Below, piece by piece: positions 8,575 through 17,532 of a DNA stretch of 64,000 bases. Under the pieces are notes generated by a model that saw nothing but the letters and a program-made list of their open reading frames with translations, searched no databases and was not told the DNA's origin. Each line of letters starts with the position of its first letter. The stretch's first letter is position 1. Source of the DNA: an uncultured Granulosicoccus sp. (lineage in GTDB: Bacteria > Pseudomonadota > Gammaproteobacteria > Granulosicoccales > Granulosicoccaceae); NCBI GenBank assembly GCA_937924505.1, contig CALDSR010000022.1, forward strand, positions 1-64,000, written 5' to 3'. The translations under genes and the position numbers were made by a program.

Positions 8575-9225
8575 ATGAAGATCGAGTTCTTCTTTGATCC
8601 TGTAAGTCCCTATGCCTGGTTGGCAGGGACACGGCTTGATGAAATCGAAACGAACACAGACGTTAGGATTATTGTTCGCCCGATCTTGTTTGCCGGCTTG
8701 TTGAAAGCTCATGGCCATCAAGGTCCGGCTGAGATCCCGGCCAAACGGCGTTATATCTTCCGCGATGTGATGCGTCGCGCGAGCGATTATGGTCTGCTGC
8801 TACAAGGTCCGCCCAAGCATCCGTTCAATCCTCTAAAGGCGTTGCGAATTGCGACCGCGATTGACGATGACGAGAGGCGAAAGACATTCGCGGTGAATGT
8901 CATGAATGCGGCATGGTCATTTGGTCAGGATTTGACCGACGACTCAGTACTGGATCAAATCACCGAAGGGGTCGGGCTTGAGTCCGACTGGTGGCGTAAA
9001 GCCGTTGATGATGCTGATGTTAAAAAACAACTGATCACTGCAACTCAACAGGCCATTGACAACGACATATTTGGTGTGCCGACTTTCCGTACGGACGATG
9101 AATTATTTTGGGGCGATGACAGTATTGATGATCTTGTTCGTTACCACGAAGGACATATTGTGGATGAGGACAAGCTGTCTGTGATTCTGTCGCGTGAGTC
9201 GGGCGTGGCGCAACGGGAACGCTAG
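8575..9225 (+). CDS. DsbA-family 2-hydroxychromene-2-carboxylate isomerase-like protein
   Basis: A 216-residue thioredoxin-fold protein of the NahD/HCCA-isomerase and kappa-class GST group. The N-terminus FFFDPVSPYAWLAG carries the active-site Ser (residue 11) of that family instead of a CxxC pair. GVPTF near residue 170 is the cis-Pro loop, and FWGDDSIDDL is the conserved C-terminal motif. Classical members isomerise hydroxychromene carboxylate in naphthalene degradation using glutathione, but no aromatic-catabolism genes are nearby. A general glutathione-dependent isomerase is the safer description. It starts 5 bp after the sodium-channel gene, probably in the same transcript. Confidence 0.85.
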   Translation: MKIEFFFDPVSPYAWLAGTRLDEIETNTDVRIIVRPILFAGLLKAHGHQGPAEIPAKRRYIFRDVMRRASDYGLLLQGPPKHPFNPLKALRIATAIDDDERRKTFAVNVMNAAWSFGQDLTDDSVLDQITEGVGLESDWWRKAVDDADVKKQLITATQQAIDNDIFGVPTFRTDDELFWGDDSIDDLVRYHEGHIVDEDKLSVILSRESGVAQRER

Positions 9226-9350
9226 TTTTTTGACTGGTTCTGTCGGCCAGCCAGGTGCACCGAGCCCAAGGAACGCCTCGCTACAGTTACAGACAATGAC
9301 CACTGAATTCGTCACAATAGGAAGGAATTCTGACCAGCCAAGAGATCGTC

Positions 9351-9950
9351 ATGACCGAACCTCGCTCGCGTTTCCCGGTGCCTCCTATCGATAGCTTGCC
9401 TGACGATATTCGAGAGCGCATTGACACGGTCAGTGAAAAATCCGGTTTTGTCCCTAACGTCTTTCGTGTGTTGGCCCACCGACCCGATGAGTTTCGAGCG
9501 TTCTTTGCTTATCACGATGCCTTGATGGAAAAGGAGAGTGGTCTGAGCAAGGGAGAGCGAGAGATGATCGTTGTGGTCACCTCCGCCATGAATAGTTGTC
9601 TTTATTGTGTGGTTGCCCATGGTGCGATCGCCCGGATCCGTGAGAAGAATCCGCGATTGGCTGAACAACTGTCCATCGACTACACCCGAGCGGACATTAC
9701 CGAACGACAGATGGTGATGTTGGATTTTGCGTGTTTGATTGCCGATCAAGCTGCAGATGCGACCAATGATGATTTTGATTACCTGCGTGAGCACGGTTTC
9801 ACTGATGAGGACATTTGGGATATTGGCGCGATCGCAGCTTTCTTCGCCTTGTCGAATCGGATGGCTGGATTGACGGACATGCTGCCTAATGATGAGTTTT
9901 ATTCGCTTGGACGAGAGGTTAAAAGCTCAGGTCCAAAGCTTGTCAAATAA
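9351..9950 (+). CDS. AhpD/CMD-family peroxidase-related protein
   Basis: A 199-residue carboxymuconolactone-decarboxylase-fold protein. The AhpD-type active site is visible as SAMNSCLYCVVAHG: Cys83 and Cys86 in a CxxC and His90 downstream. The second half (DIGAIAAFFALSNRMAGLTDM) completes the helical core. This subgroup is known as uncharacterised peroxidase-related enzyme; AhpD paralogues reduce alkyl-hydroperoxide reductase systems through the CxxC pair. It follows the isomerase gene after 125 bp on the same strand. A role in peroxide defence is inferred from family only. Confidence 0.87.
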   Translation: MTEPRSRFPVPPIDSLPDDIRERIDTVSEKSGFVPNVFRVLAHRPDEFRAFFAYHDALMEKESGLSKGEREMIVVVTSAMNSCLYCVVAHGAIARIREKNPRLAEQLSIDYTRADITERQMVMLDFACLIADQAADATNDDFDYLREHGFTDEDIWDIGAIAAFFALSNRMAGLTDMLPNDEFYSLGREVKSSGPKLVK

Positions 9951-9979
9951 AGGTGCATGCGATTCTTTGCTTGAGTCAA

Positions 9980-10552
9980 TCAACCGGTAATCAACGACAG
10001 CGCGTCAGTTGATTTTATAACGTGAGCAAATTCACCGTGCAGATTTGCCAGCGTAACTGAATAAATCAATTCAGCGGAGTGCGCTGCACCGTCCGGCCCT
10101 TGTGCTTCGTACGCCCAGACGCAATCCGATAGAAAAAGCATGTTGAATCCGAGGTTACCGCCCATGCGCGCGGTGGTCTCGAGACAATGATTTGCTGTCG
10201 CGCCACATAATAACAAGTTACGGATTTTCGATTCGCGTAAGTCCTTTTCTAATGACGTCCCGATAAAGGCACTGTTGACGTGTTTGATATACACAGCTTC
10301 ACCCGCCAGTGGTGCCGCAAAAGCTTGCACGAGTGAGCCTGGTGACTCCGCCCGAAACGGCGAGTCTGGATCCAGTGAATGGTGGTGAGCATGCATGACC
10401 GTCATGCCGAGCTTACGGCAATTGCCAAGTATTTTTGCGATGTTTGACTCGGCATTGGGTGTTGTTCGAGTCACGCCAGTTTCATCGCGCATGGCAAAAG
10501 CCATTTGAATATCAATGAGTATGAGTGCCGTTTCAGTCAAATTGATGTTCAA
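9980..10552 (-). CDS. isochorismatase-family cysteine hydrolase
   Basis: A 190-residue hydrolase with the complete catalytic triad of the family: Asp14 in ILIDIQ, Lys90 in VYIKHVNSAF and Cys123 in CGATANHCLETTARMG. Members hydrolyse isochorismate, nicotinamide or other amides and ethers. The exact substrate cannot be read. Its start overlaps the stop of the upstream DUF1272 gene by 4 bp, and a GlxA-type regulator is divergent from that pair. This set is recurrent in proteobacteria and suggests that the regulator controls the hydrolase. Confidence 0.88.
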   Translation of the reverse strand: MNINLTETALILIDIQMAFAMRDETGVTRTTPNAESNIAKILGNCRKLGMTVMHAHHHSLDPDSPFRAESPGSLVQAFAAPLAGEAVYIKHVNSAFIGTSLEKDLRESKIRNLLLCGATANHCLETTARMGGNLGFNMLFLSDCVWAYEAQGPDGAAHSAELIYSVTLANLHGEFAHVIKSTDALSLITG

Positions 10553-10821
10553 GAGGCTTGGCTCCGGCTGTTGAAGTTACGACAGTGTGCGTGATCTTGA
10601 TTGATAAATCGCTGATCCGAGGCTGGAAATTTTGCCAAGTGCTTTGCCGGGCGTATTGGACGTCTGATAAGTTCACCCGTGCAATTCGGGCACGCGGAAG
10701 TAAAATTGCGCTCAGCGCAGTCTTTGCAAAATGTGCACTCGAAGCTGCAAATGCGCGCATCGGTGTCGTCAGGAAGCAAATCGATACCGCAACATTCGCA
10801 ATTAGGTTTTAGCTTGAGCAT
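10549..10821 (-). CDS. DUF1272 cysteine-rich protein
   Basis: A 90-residue protein of the DUF1272 family. Its start MLKLKPNCECCGIDL and the Cys ladder (CECC, ARICSFECTFCKDC, CPNC) indicate a zinc-ribbon or treble-clef-like metal site in the first 55 residues. The C-terminal tail after about residue 60 is unstructured. It is the first gene of a two-gene operon and is translationally coupled to the cysteine hydrolase. No function has been established for the family; the DUF1272-hydrolase-GlxA neighbourhood is the only lead. Confidence 0.85.
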   Translation of the reverse strand: MLKLKPNCECCGIDLLPDDTDARICSFECTFCKDCAERNFTSACPNCTGELIRRPIRPAKHLAKFPASDQRFINQDHAHCRNFNSRSQAS

Positions 10822-10886
10822 GGTTTTCCCTTATTTGTTGAGACAAGCACTAGACTAACGGACCTGGCTATGGCATAAAAGACAGT

Positions 10887-11888
10887 ATGCCCTCATTTAC
10901 GGACAATTCTATTCGCAGAACCGCCGGTCTGGCGACTGTCTTGTTTGTCGTGTACCCAGGTGTCAAACTCCTTGATCTCGCCGGTCCGTTGCAAGTATTC
11001 AACGATGCGGTCGATAGTGACGGGGATGCCGCTTACCGGTGTTCTATTGCTTCGATCGACGGTAAATCGGTGATTTCCGATACCCCGGTTTCGGTCTCCA
11101 CCGAACCGCTATCGGCCTGGAGCCGGCGCCGCATCGATACATTGATCGTGGTTGGCGGGCAGGGGGCATATGCCGCGATAGAGAATCAGAAACTGCTGAC
11201 GTGTGTAAGGAAACTGGCACAGAGATCCAGACGGGTAGGATCTGTTTGCAACGCTGCATTTCTTCTCGCACGCTGTGGGTTGCTTCAGGGTAGACGTGCG
11301 GTAACGCATTGGGATTCGTGTGAAAGGTTGGCAGCCAAGTACCCCGACATCAGTGTGGAGAAAAATCCCATTTTCGTGAGCGACGGTGACATCTGGACGT
11401 CTGCAGGTGTCACTGCTGGCATTGATATGGCAATCGCCATGGTGTCCAATGATCTGGGTAGATCGTGCGCATTGTCGTTAGCGAGGTCACTGGTTACCTA
11501 TCTGGTTCGGCCAGGTGGGCAGTCGCAATTCAGTGAGCCCTTGGAAATACAAACTGCCGATGATGCTGGTCGATTCGATGATCTGCACAAGTGGATGCGC
11601 AGCCATCTTGGTCATGATTTATGCAATGGACGCCTCGCAGATCAAATGAGTATGAGTACTCGAAATTTTTCTCGGCTGTATACGTCATCCGTCGGCAGGA
11701 CTCCTGCCAAATCAGTCGAAGCGATGCGAGTCGAGGCAGCTTGCCAATTACTGGAACAAAGTGCTTCGACGCTCAAGACCATTGCCAGCCGTTGTGGCTT
11801 TGGTGATGATGAACGCATGAGGCGAGCGTTTATCAGGGCGCTAAAAATTTCTCCGCTGGACTATCGTAAACGTTTCCACGCAAAGTAG
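10887..11888 (+). CDS. GlxA-family transcriptional regulator (DJ-1/PfpI plus AraC)
   Basis: A 333-residue regulator. Residues about 15-190 form a DJ-1/PfpI-like glutamine-amidotransferase fold with the nucleophile-elbow segment GSVCNAAFLLARCGLL followed by AVTHWDSC. Residues about 230-330 are an AraC/XylS double helix-turn-helix: LADQMSMSTRNFSRLY and LKTIASRCGFGDDERMRRAF, close to the family consensus. GlxA/FtrA-type regulators control small amidase and catabolic operons. It is divergent from the DUF1272-hydrolase pair, with about 65 bp between start codons, and probably regulates it. Confidence 0.9.
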   Translation: MPSFTDNSIRRTAGLATVLFVVYPGVKLLDLAGPLQVFNDAVDSDGDAAYRCSIASIDGKSVISDTPVSVSTEPLSAWSRRRIDTLIVVGGQGAYAAIENQKLLTCVRKLAQRSRRVGSVCNAAFLLARCGLLQGRRAVTHWDSCERLAAKYPDISVEKNPIFVSDGDIWTSAGVTAGIDMAIAMVSNDLGRSCALSLARSLVTYLVRPGGQSQFSEPLEIQTADDAGRFDDLHKWMRSHLGHDLCNGRLADQMSMSTRNFSRLYTSSVGRTPAKSVEAMRVEAACQLLEQSASTLKTIASRCGFGDDERMRRAFIRALKISPLDYRKRFHAK

Positions 11889-11933
11889 TTTTGTGAAACG
11901 CTGTCTGTCGGTATCACGCGAACTACTTTTTAT
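11882..11933 (+). terminator. hairpin terminator after the GlxA-type gene
   Basis: AAAGTAGTT (11882-11890, spanning the stop codon) and AACTACTTT (11921-11929) are perfect 9-bp complements, followed by two more Ts. The 30-nt interval contains a further short GTGA/TCAC pair, so a long bent hairpin is possible. This fits a rho-independent terminator, although the U tract is short. Confidence 0.5.
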
Positions 11934-12341
11934 GACTACATTGACAAGTTTGGATTCAGTTGTTTTTCTACCATTAAAAAAATATTGCGATTCGTAAACG
12001 CCTGTCTCAGCCGAGGCGTCCAGGTTTGATGGTGAACCTTCTATAACGTGGTGATAATCAATAAATCTGCAATTTTCTCGGAACTGATCAGCGTTAACGA
12101 TGAGATCGCATTGATTGTCGGCCTGGTACAACAGCCTTTGTTCAGTGCGAGACAGCTGATGGTGGGCAATTAGCATTCCCTGCAGCGACGCAATGTGCGA
12201 TGAGAATTTCGTTTAGTAGCGCTTTTTCAGACGTTGCTCGAGAAATACTTGCTCTCCAGCGACAAGAACACGCGATACTTGTTTTTACAACCACGAGTGG
12301 CAACAAGAGTGAATTAAGAAACCTGGGTGAGATCGGGTCGG
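11934..12341. other. non-coding gap of about 400 bp
   Basis: No supported gene lies here. A minus-strand frame at 11841-12176 is open, but it overlaps the terminator and the end of the GlxA-type gene and shows no recognisable motif or ribosome-binding site. The region receives the 3' end of the GGDEF-EAL gene on the minus strand. No convincing terminator was seen for that gene. Confidence 0.5.
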
Positions 12342-14324
12342 TTAACCTGCCAACTTTTTAAAGCTGGCTGCGTCGAGCACCTGCAATGATTGGCCGGTGT
12401 CCAGCAATTTGATCAAACTTTCAGTAGAGAGAGGGCGGCTGAACAAATAGCCTTGGGCAACATCGCAGCCCAGTGATCTTAAGGCCAGCACATGACCGAC
12501 AGTCTCGACGCCTTCAACGATGACTTTCAGATTGAATCCCTGTGCTATGCCCATAATGGCATTTAACATTACCGAGTCAGTTTGTCCGTCCAGTAAATCC
12601 TGAACAAATAGTTGATCAATTTTGAGAATATCGACAGGCATACTTCGTAGTGAGCCCAGCGAAGAGTATCCGGTACCAAAATCATCGATGGCTAGTTTGA
12701 CACCTAATTCGCGTAATTTTTTGAAATTTTCGAATGCTACTTCTTCATGCTGAAACGTACTCTCTGCTATTTCCAGAATCACTCTGTCGGGTGAAATTCC
12801 TGTACGAGTGATAATATCTGTAGCAGAGTTTGTAAAATCCGGGTCAAGAAACTGCTGGGGAGAGATGTTTACCGCTACCGCTATAGGATTGCCCTGGAAC
12901 TCCCAATCGAGTGCTTGTGTACAGGCGGTTTCCAGAACCCATTCGCCCAGCTTGTCGATCAAACTCATGCTTTCCAGTTGGGAAATAAATTCCAATGGAG
13001 GTACGAGTCCTCGGTTTGGGTGTTGCCAACGTACCAGGGCCTCGACGCTTTCTATCTGACCCGATTGCAGGTTTACAACGGGTTGGTAGTGAAGCGTAAA
13101 TTCTTCACGGTAGAATGCTTCGCGAAGATCGCTGATCAGAGTTAGCCTGCGCTCGGCTTTGGCCGTCAGATCTGCACTGTAATACTCATACCGATGCTTT
13201 CCTGTTTGTTTCGCGCTATACATTGCGCTATCCGCTGACTTCATCAATACTTGTGCTGTCGTACCGTCATCCGGGTAACGAGAGATGCCAATACTTGTTC
13301 GCGGCCTGAACTGTCGAGCGCTTAAGTTGACAGGTGCCTCAATGGCTTCAATATAACGTTCGACTGTTTTTTCTACGTCGGAAGGCTCGTCCAGATCCTC
13401 CAGTAATATGCAGAATTCATCTCCTCCCAACCGCGAGATGAAATCATTATCTCGTGCTGCAAATTGCAGACGGTTCGCGATTTCCTTTAACAAGCGGTCG
13501 CCAGTATCGTGGCCCATTGAATCATTTACGTCCTTAAAACCATCAAGGTCCATAAACAAAACCGTCAAGCCGGATTTGCGACGATCTGCTGACTTGATGG
13601 CTTTATCGATTTGCAACATGAAATACCGGCGCGAGGCAAGTCCCGTAAGCGGATCAAAATAGGCAAGTTGTCTTATTTCCTGCTGCCATCGATTGATCAA
13701 AAGAAGAACGAGAAACCAACCGCCAAGTATGAATAAAAGTGTTATCAATATGAATCGCTGGGTTCTATCTCGAACGTTTTCAATTTTGTGGTTGGTATTT
13801 TCGATATAGGTGTCAACCAGACTTCCGATCTGAGCGATGGCCTGTTCGTGTCGATTTTTCTGCTGCTGGTAACCCGCGCCAAAGAGCATGCGCCGAGCTT
13901 CGTCCGCTCTGTTTTGCTGGATTAAATCAAAGGCCTCGTATTCGTACCCAAGCAGTTTGAATGAGGCATCTTCCGTGAGCGAGGTAACCCCACTATTTTC
14001 CCCAAGCAAGTGTTTCATGCTCGTCAGCGCCTCGCGCAGAAGAATCTGATGCTCGAGAAATCGCTCGTTCCAGGCGTTATTGCCCGTGACTGCGGCCATT
14101 AGGGTTGAACTCGTCAGGACTTCCCCGTAGAAAACAATCTGTCCGCGAATATTTTCTAATCGGCGTATTTCCTGAGTCGCACCGCGTTCTGATTCGCCCA
14201 TCGAATCAATTTCTACATACACCACGCTGAACGATATCAGTGTCAATACTGCCGCAACGATCACAATCGTTGTGGGATGCCTGGTGAGTTTCTCTTTGAG
14301 TGAGTTGCTGATCACCGCTTGCAT
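12342..14324 (-). CDS. membrane GGDEF-EAL cyclic-di-GMP enzyme
   Basis: A 660-residue inner-membrane protein. Two membrane segments (residues about 20-38 and 190-210) flank a helical periplasmic sensor domain of about 150 residues. The GGDEF domain has an intact active site (RLGGDEFCIL, about residue 300) and an intact inhibitory I-site, RDND, five residues before it. The EAL domain keeps EALVRW, DDFGTGYSS and KIDQLF, so phosphodiesterase activity is also plausible. Diguanylate cyclase/phosphodiesterase proteins of this type control motility and attachment, which fits the Tad pilus and glycan loci in this window. The start is ATG 14324 or GTG 14327. Confidence 0.93.
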   Translation of the reverse strand: MQAVISNSLKEKLTRHPTTIVIVAAVLTLISFSVVYVEIDSMGESERGATQEIRRLENIRGQIVFYGEVLTSSTLMAAVTGNNAWNERFLEHQILLREALTSMKHLLGENSGVTSLTEDASFKLLGYEYEAFDLIQQNRADEARRMLFGAGYQQQKNRHEQAIAQIGSLVDTYIENTNHKIENVRDRTQRFILITLLFILGGWFLVLLLINRWQQEIRQLAYFDPLTGLASRRYFMLQIDKAIKSADRRKSGLTVLFMDLDGFKDVNDSMGHDTGDRLLKEIANRLQFAARDNDFISRLGGDEFCILLEDLDEPSDVEKTVERYIEAIEAPVNLSARQFRPRTSIGISRYPDDGTTAQVLMKSADSAMYSAKQTGKHRYEYYSADLTAKAERRLTLISDLREAFYREEFTLHYQPVVNLQSGQIESVEALVRWQHPNRGLVPPLEFISQLESMSLIDKLGEWVLETACTQALDWEFQGNPIAVAVNISPQQFLDPDFTNSATDIITRTGISPDRVILEIAESTFQHEEVAFENFKKLRELGVKLAIDDFGTGYSSLGSLRSMPVDILKIDQLFVQDLLDGQTDSVMLNAIMGIAQGFNLKVIVEGVETVGHVLALRSLGCDVAQGYLFSRPLSTESLIKLLDTGQSLQVLDAASFKKLAG

Positions 14325-14327
14325 CAC

Positions 14328-14635
14328 ATGCTATCTGAAATTTCCTTAATGAATCGGTCACCGCATCGATACCTTGACGAAATTCACAGGTTATACAGAC
14401 ACTTATCAAGTTACATATTCTCGCGGTTAACCCCCTGACAGAAAGCTGAGATCGGTGTTTTTAGGTCTGGTTACCTCGTTCGTAATGATGTTTCTCCAAG
14501 GCTTTTTTCAGATAACATAACTGAGCTTTTCAAATGGTCACCTTATGTTGCAAGTTTGTTTAATGGGTCTGCTACTTGCTGCATTTCATCAGAAAGCTAC
14601 CTGTTGGAGCCCACTCTGAGCCCGCGGATCCCAGT
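14328..14635. promoter_or_regulatory. divergent intergenic region of about 300 bp
   Basis: This stretch separates the GGDEF-EAL gene (minus) from the redox operon (plus), so it must hold both promoters. I did not find a confident -35/-10 pair. A TTG at 14576 keeps the peroxidase frame open upstream of the chosen ATG. Confidence 0.35.
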
Positions 14636-15739
14636 ATGTATCGATCTATATTCCATCTGTTCATAACGCTATTTATCTGCTTGGTGTATTCCTCAGCAGG
14701 AGCCACAGAAGCGCGCTCCATGGAAGGGTACACACTTGAGTCCGGACATCCCAGCCTGAATATATGGACATTGCCAGAGCCACGTCATCCGCCAAGCAAC
14801 AAACCCACTGAAGATCGTATTGCGCTGGGAAGAGCTTTGTTTTTTGACGCTCGACTGTCTGGTGACGGTAAGACGTCTTGCGCGTCATGCCATAACCCTG
14901 CTTTCGGTTGGGCGGATGGTCTGGATACGGCTGAAGGTGTAAACGGGAAAAAACTCAAACGGGCGACACCCAGCATTATTAACAGCGCCTATAACATTTT
15001 ACAAATGTGGGATGGGCGCTATGAGAGTCTGGAAGTGCAGGTGGAAGGTCCACTGACTAACAAAGAAGAGATGGGTACATCATTTGATCGGATCTTCATT
15101 TTCTTGCAAAACAATGGTTATTATTCTGATGCGTTTGAACGAGCGTATCCCGGTGAGGGTATCACCATCGAGTCTGTTGGTAAGGCAATCGCATCTTTCG
15201 AACGAACGTTGATTAGTGCTGACTCACGCTTTGATCGATGGGCTCGTGGCGATCGTTCTGCCATGACCGAAGAGCAAGTGCTTGGCTTCAAGGTTTTTCT
15301 TGATCCGAATAAAGGCAATTGCGTTGTTTGTCATTCACCACCCAATTTTAGTGACGATGGGTATCACAACATTGGTGTGGTCGAAGACACTGAAGCTCTG
15401 GACCTTGGTCGATTTGAATTGGTTCCGTTGTGTATGTTGAAAGGGGCATTTAAAACCCCGACACTTCGAGACATTAGATCGACAGCTCCGTATTTTCACA
15501 ACGGCTCCGCAGAAACGCTCGAGGACGTACTGGAACACTATATGTCTGTGAACAACAGTGAAAACGACTTGTCTCCATCGCTTGGTCATACAAGACTAAC
15601 TGAGTTGGAGCGAAGGCATCTGTTGGATTTTCTTGATGCGTTGACCGATGTTGGAGATCAAAAAAACGATAGTGCTATACATGGAAAATCCACAGTCACA
15701 ATAACCCCGGCTCAGAATCAAAACATATTCGAGGAATGA
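14636..15739 (+). CDS. di-haem cytochrome c peroxidase, MauG/CcpA family
   Basis: The frame is open from a TTG at 14576, but ATG 14636 gives a normal signal peptide (MYRSIFHLFITLFICLVYSS, then AGATEA), so I chose it: 367 residues. Two c-haem sites are present, CASCH (about residue 82) and CVVCH (about 229). The conserved TLRDIRSTAPYFHNGSAETLEDV segment (quoted in part: APYFHNGSAETLEDV) near the C-terminus is typical of MauG and bacterial cytochrome c peroxidases. Such enzymes reduce peroxide in the periplasm or make high-valent di-haem states for protein oxidation. It heads a three-gene operon with a cupredoxin and a di-haem cytochrome c, which are candidate electron carriers. Confidence 0.88.
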   Translation: MYRSIFHLFITLFICLVYSSAGATEARSMEGYTLESGHPSLNIWTLPEPRHPPSNKPTEDRIALGRALFFDARLSGDGKTSCASCHNPAFGWADGLDTAEGVNGKKLKRATPSIINSAYNILQMWDGRYESLEVQVEGPLTNKEEMGTSFDRIFIFLQNNGYYSDAFERAYPGEGITIESVGKAIASFERTLISADSRFDRWARGDRSAMTEEQVLGFKVFLDPNKGNCVVCHSPPNFSDDGYHNIGVVEDTEALDLGRFELVPLCMLKGAFKTPTLRDIRSTAPYFHNGSAETLEDVLEHYMSVNNSENDLSPSLGHTRLTELERRHLLDFLDALTDVGDQKNDSAIHGKSTVTITPAQNQNIFEE

Positions 15740-16299
15740 ATAAAGTCATGATAGTTTGCTTGAAAAAAGTAGTATTTGCCCTGGCCATCTTGCTTTCCCA
15801 AATGGCCGATGCCAATAATGAGGAGCATCTTGAAGGTAAGGATGTTACACACATCGTATCGGTAGATCAGGAAATCGACCATAACAAGATTGATAACGGT
15901 CAGATGGGCCATGTCGATATGGATCATAAAGAAATGGACCATAGCGAACTTGCCTATAGTGAGGTCGGTCATGCTGAAATGGACCGCAAAAAAATGTACC
16001 TTGGCAAAGCCAGCATGAAGACATCTGACACAGCGCCGGTCACTCATGTCATCGATCAAAAGAACAAAACGTTTTCACATGACAGCATTACCATTAATGT
16101 TGGCGATGAAGTTGAGTTCGTCAATAGCGATAGCTATTTTCACAATGTTTACAGCTTGTCAGAGTCGGCGCAGTTTGATCTCGGATCCTATCCCAAGGGA
16201 CAAAGCAGATCGATAACATTCGACAAGCCCGGAGAAGTGACCGCGCGTTGTGCAATTCATCCCCAGATGAAGCTTAAGATCATGGTGGAAGAAAAGTAA
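15736..16299 (+). CDS. cupredoxin with Met/His-rich N-terminal segment
   Basis: A 187-residue secreted protein. After a signal peptide (to about residue 26) comes a repetitive metal-binding-like stretch with MGHVDMDHKEMDHSEL and GHAEMDRKKM. The C-terminal 95 residues are a plastocyanin-like domain with type-1 copper ligands: FHN, then CAIHPQM, giving His, Cys, His and Met. It overlaps the peroxidase stop by 4 bp and the next gene by 1 bp, so all three are coupled. The MDH-type repeats resemble those of copper-resistance proteins and may buffer or load copper. Electron transfer to the di-haem enzymes is inferred. Confidence 0.85.
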   Translation: MNKVMIVCLKKVVFALAILLSQMADANNEEHLEGKDVTHIVSVDQEIDHNKIDNGQMGHVDMDHKEMDHSELAYSEVGHAEMDRKKMYLGKASMKTSDTAPVTHVIDQKNKTFSHDSITINVGDEVEFVNSDSYFHNVYSLSESAQFDLGSYPKGQSRSITFDKPGEVTARCAIHPQMKLKIMVEEK

Positions 16300-17033
16300 T
16301 GATAGGTCCGGTAAAACGATCCTTTTGCTTCTATGGGATTGCGGCGATATTGTTTTCGCCGTTGTGCGCTGCGACAGCGTTAGCTGATTTTGAGCCTACC
16401 CGCACACCTACACCTCTAAACCAGGCTGAGGCATCAGAAGGTGCTCGCATCTTTGTCGAGCGCTGTGTGCTTTGTCATGGTAATTATGGCGCGGGCGATG
16501 GTTTCATGCCGCTAATTGTTAAAGGCTATCCTCAAACGAATCTGTTGCAAGCGGAAACGAGTGGTCACTTTAGCGATCTCGAACGCACGGTAAGATGGGG
16601 CGGTGCAAAGGGGGCCATGAATGACAAGTCACCTCCATGGGTGGGTGAGCTCAATCCCGCGGAGATGGAAGCAGTAGCGCAGTTTGTTGTACAGTTGCAA
16701 GAACATCCCGAGAACACATCACATTTATTGGACAAGTATTTGTCGAGAGAGCCGGTTGATATTGAAACGGGCCGATTGGTGTACCAGACACGTTGTGCTA
16801 GTTGTCATGGCTTGTCAGGTCACGGTGATGGTCGTATGTCAGCGATAATCAAAACCCCGCCGCCCACCGATTTGACAGCGAGTCGCTTGCCAGAATCGTT
16901 TTTGCAGGAAATTATCGTACTTGGCGGAAAAAACGTTGGCCGTTCTGCGCAGATGCCTGCCTGGAAATATGAATTGTCCCAAGTACAGATCGATTCAGTT
17001 GTGGAATATATCCAACTTCTACGAAGCGAATAG
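16299..17033 (+). CDS. di-haem cytochrome c
   Basis: A 244-residue exported protein with a signal peptide to about residue 29 (ATALAD). It has two tandem cytochrome c domains: CVLCHGNYGAGDG at about 56-68 and CASCHGLSGHGDG at about 166-178. Methionine candidates for the sixth ligand are MNDKSPPW and AQMPAWKYEL. Its ATG overlaps the TAA of the cupredoxin gene (TAATG), so expression is coupled. In context it is a likely periplasmic electron donor or acceptor for the MauG-like peroxidase. Confidence 0.88.
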   Translation: MIGPVKRSFCFYGIAAILFSPLCAATALADFEPTRTPTPLNQAEASEGARIFVERCVLCHGNYGAGDGFMPLIVKGYPQTNLLQAETSGHFSDLERTVRWGGAKGAMNDKSPPWVGELNPAEMEAVAQFVVQLQEHPENTSHLLDKYLSREPVDIETGRLVYQTRCASCHGLSGHGDGRMSAIIKTPPPTDLTASRLPESFLQEIIVLGGKNVGRSAQMPAWKYELSQVQIDSVVEYIQLLRSE

Positions 17034-17054
17034 AAAAGCAATCATTCGCTTTTT
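17025..17054 (+). terminator. terminator of the redox operon
   Basis: AGCGAAT (17025-17031) pairs with ATTCGCT (17044-17050) and is followed by TTTT. The stem overlaps the cytochrome stop codon and lies just before the convergent ribH stop. The 12-nt loop is long and the stem only 7 bp, so strength is uncertain. Confidence 0.4.
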
Positions 17055-17056
17055 CG

Positions 17057-17524
17057 CTAAAGCAATTTCATCAAGTTTGCCATTTCAATGGCTGCGAGTG
17101 CGGCTTCTTCACCCTTGTTGCCAGCCTTGCTACCTGATCGTTCGATCGCTTGTTCGATCGTGTCGGTCGTGATTACGCCAAAGGCTGCTGGTACGCCTGT
17201 AATCCATGATGTATTGGCGATGCCCTTGCTTGCCTCGCCGGCGATCAATTCAAAATGGATTGTTCCGCCCTTTATCAACACGCCAAGACAAATCAGGCAG
17301 TCGTAGTCACCACTTTCGGCCATCTTGCGAGCTGCGAGTGGTATCTCGTAGCAACCAGGGACAATGGCGACGGTGATATTGTCTTCGGCAACATCGTGTC
17401 TGAGCAGCGCATCTTTGGCCCCTTCAAGCAGGCGGCTTCCCATGAAGTCATTCCAGCGAGTGGCAACGATGCCGACCTTGAGATTGGTGCCAATCAGTTT
17501 GCCTTCAATCGTTTTGCTCATCAT
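17057..17524 (-). CDS. ribH: 6,7-dimethyl-8-ribityllumazine synthase
   Basis: A 155-residue lumazine synthase, which condenses 5-amino-6-ribitylaminouracil with 3,4-dihydroxybutanone 4-phosphate. Diagnostic motifs are [11 protein letters not shown] at the start, [28 protein letters not shown] (where typical members read LG.VIRG.T.HF) and [23 protein letters not shown]. The start has AGAGGAAA upstream. It is the last gene of the operon ribD-ribE-ribBA-ribH, 8 bp after ribBA. It normally assembles as an icosahedral or pentameric cytoplasmic complex. Confidence 0.96.
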   Translation of the reverse strand: MMSKTIEGKLIGTNLKVGIVATRWNDFMGSRLLEGAKDALLRHDVAEDNITVAIVPGCYEIPLAARKMAESGDYDCLICLGVLIKGGTIHFELIAGEASKGIANTSWITGVPAAFGVITTDTIEQAIERSGSKAGNKGEEAALAAIEMANLMKLL

Positions 17525-17532
17525 GGTTTCCT

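Noticed and set aside
11841..12176. 111-codon minus-strand frame
   Set aside because: It overlaps the terminator and 3' end of the GlxA-type gene, lacks a Shine-Dalgarno and shows no recognisable motif.
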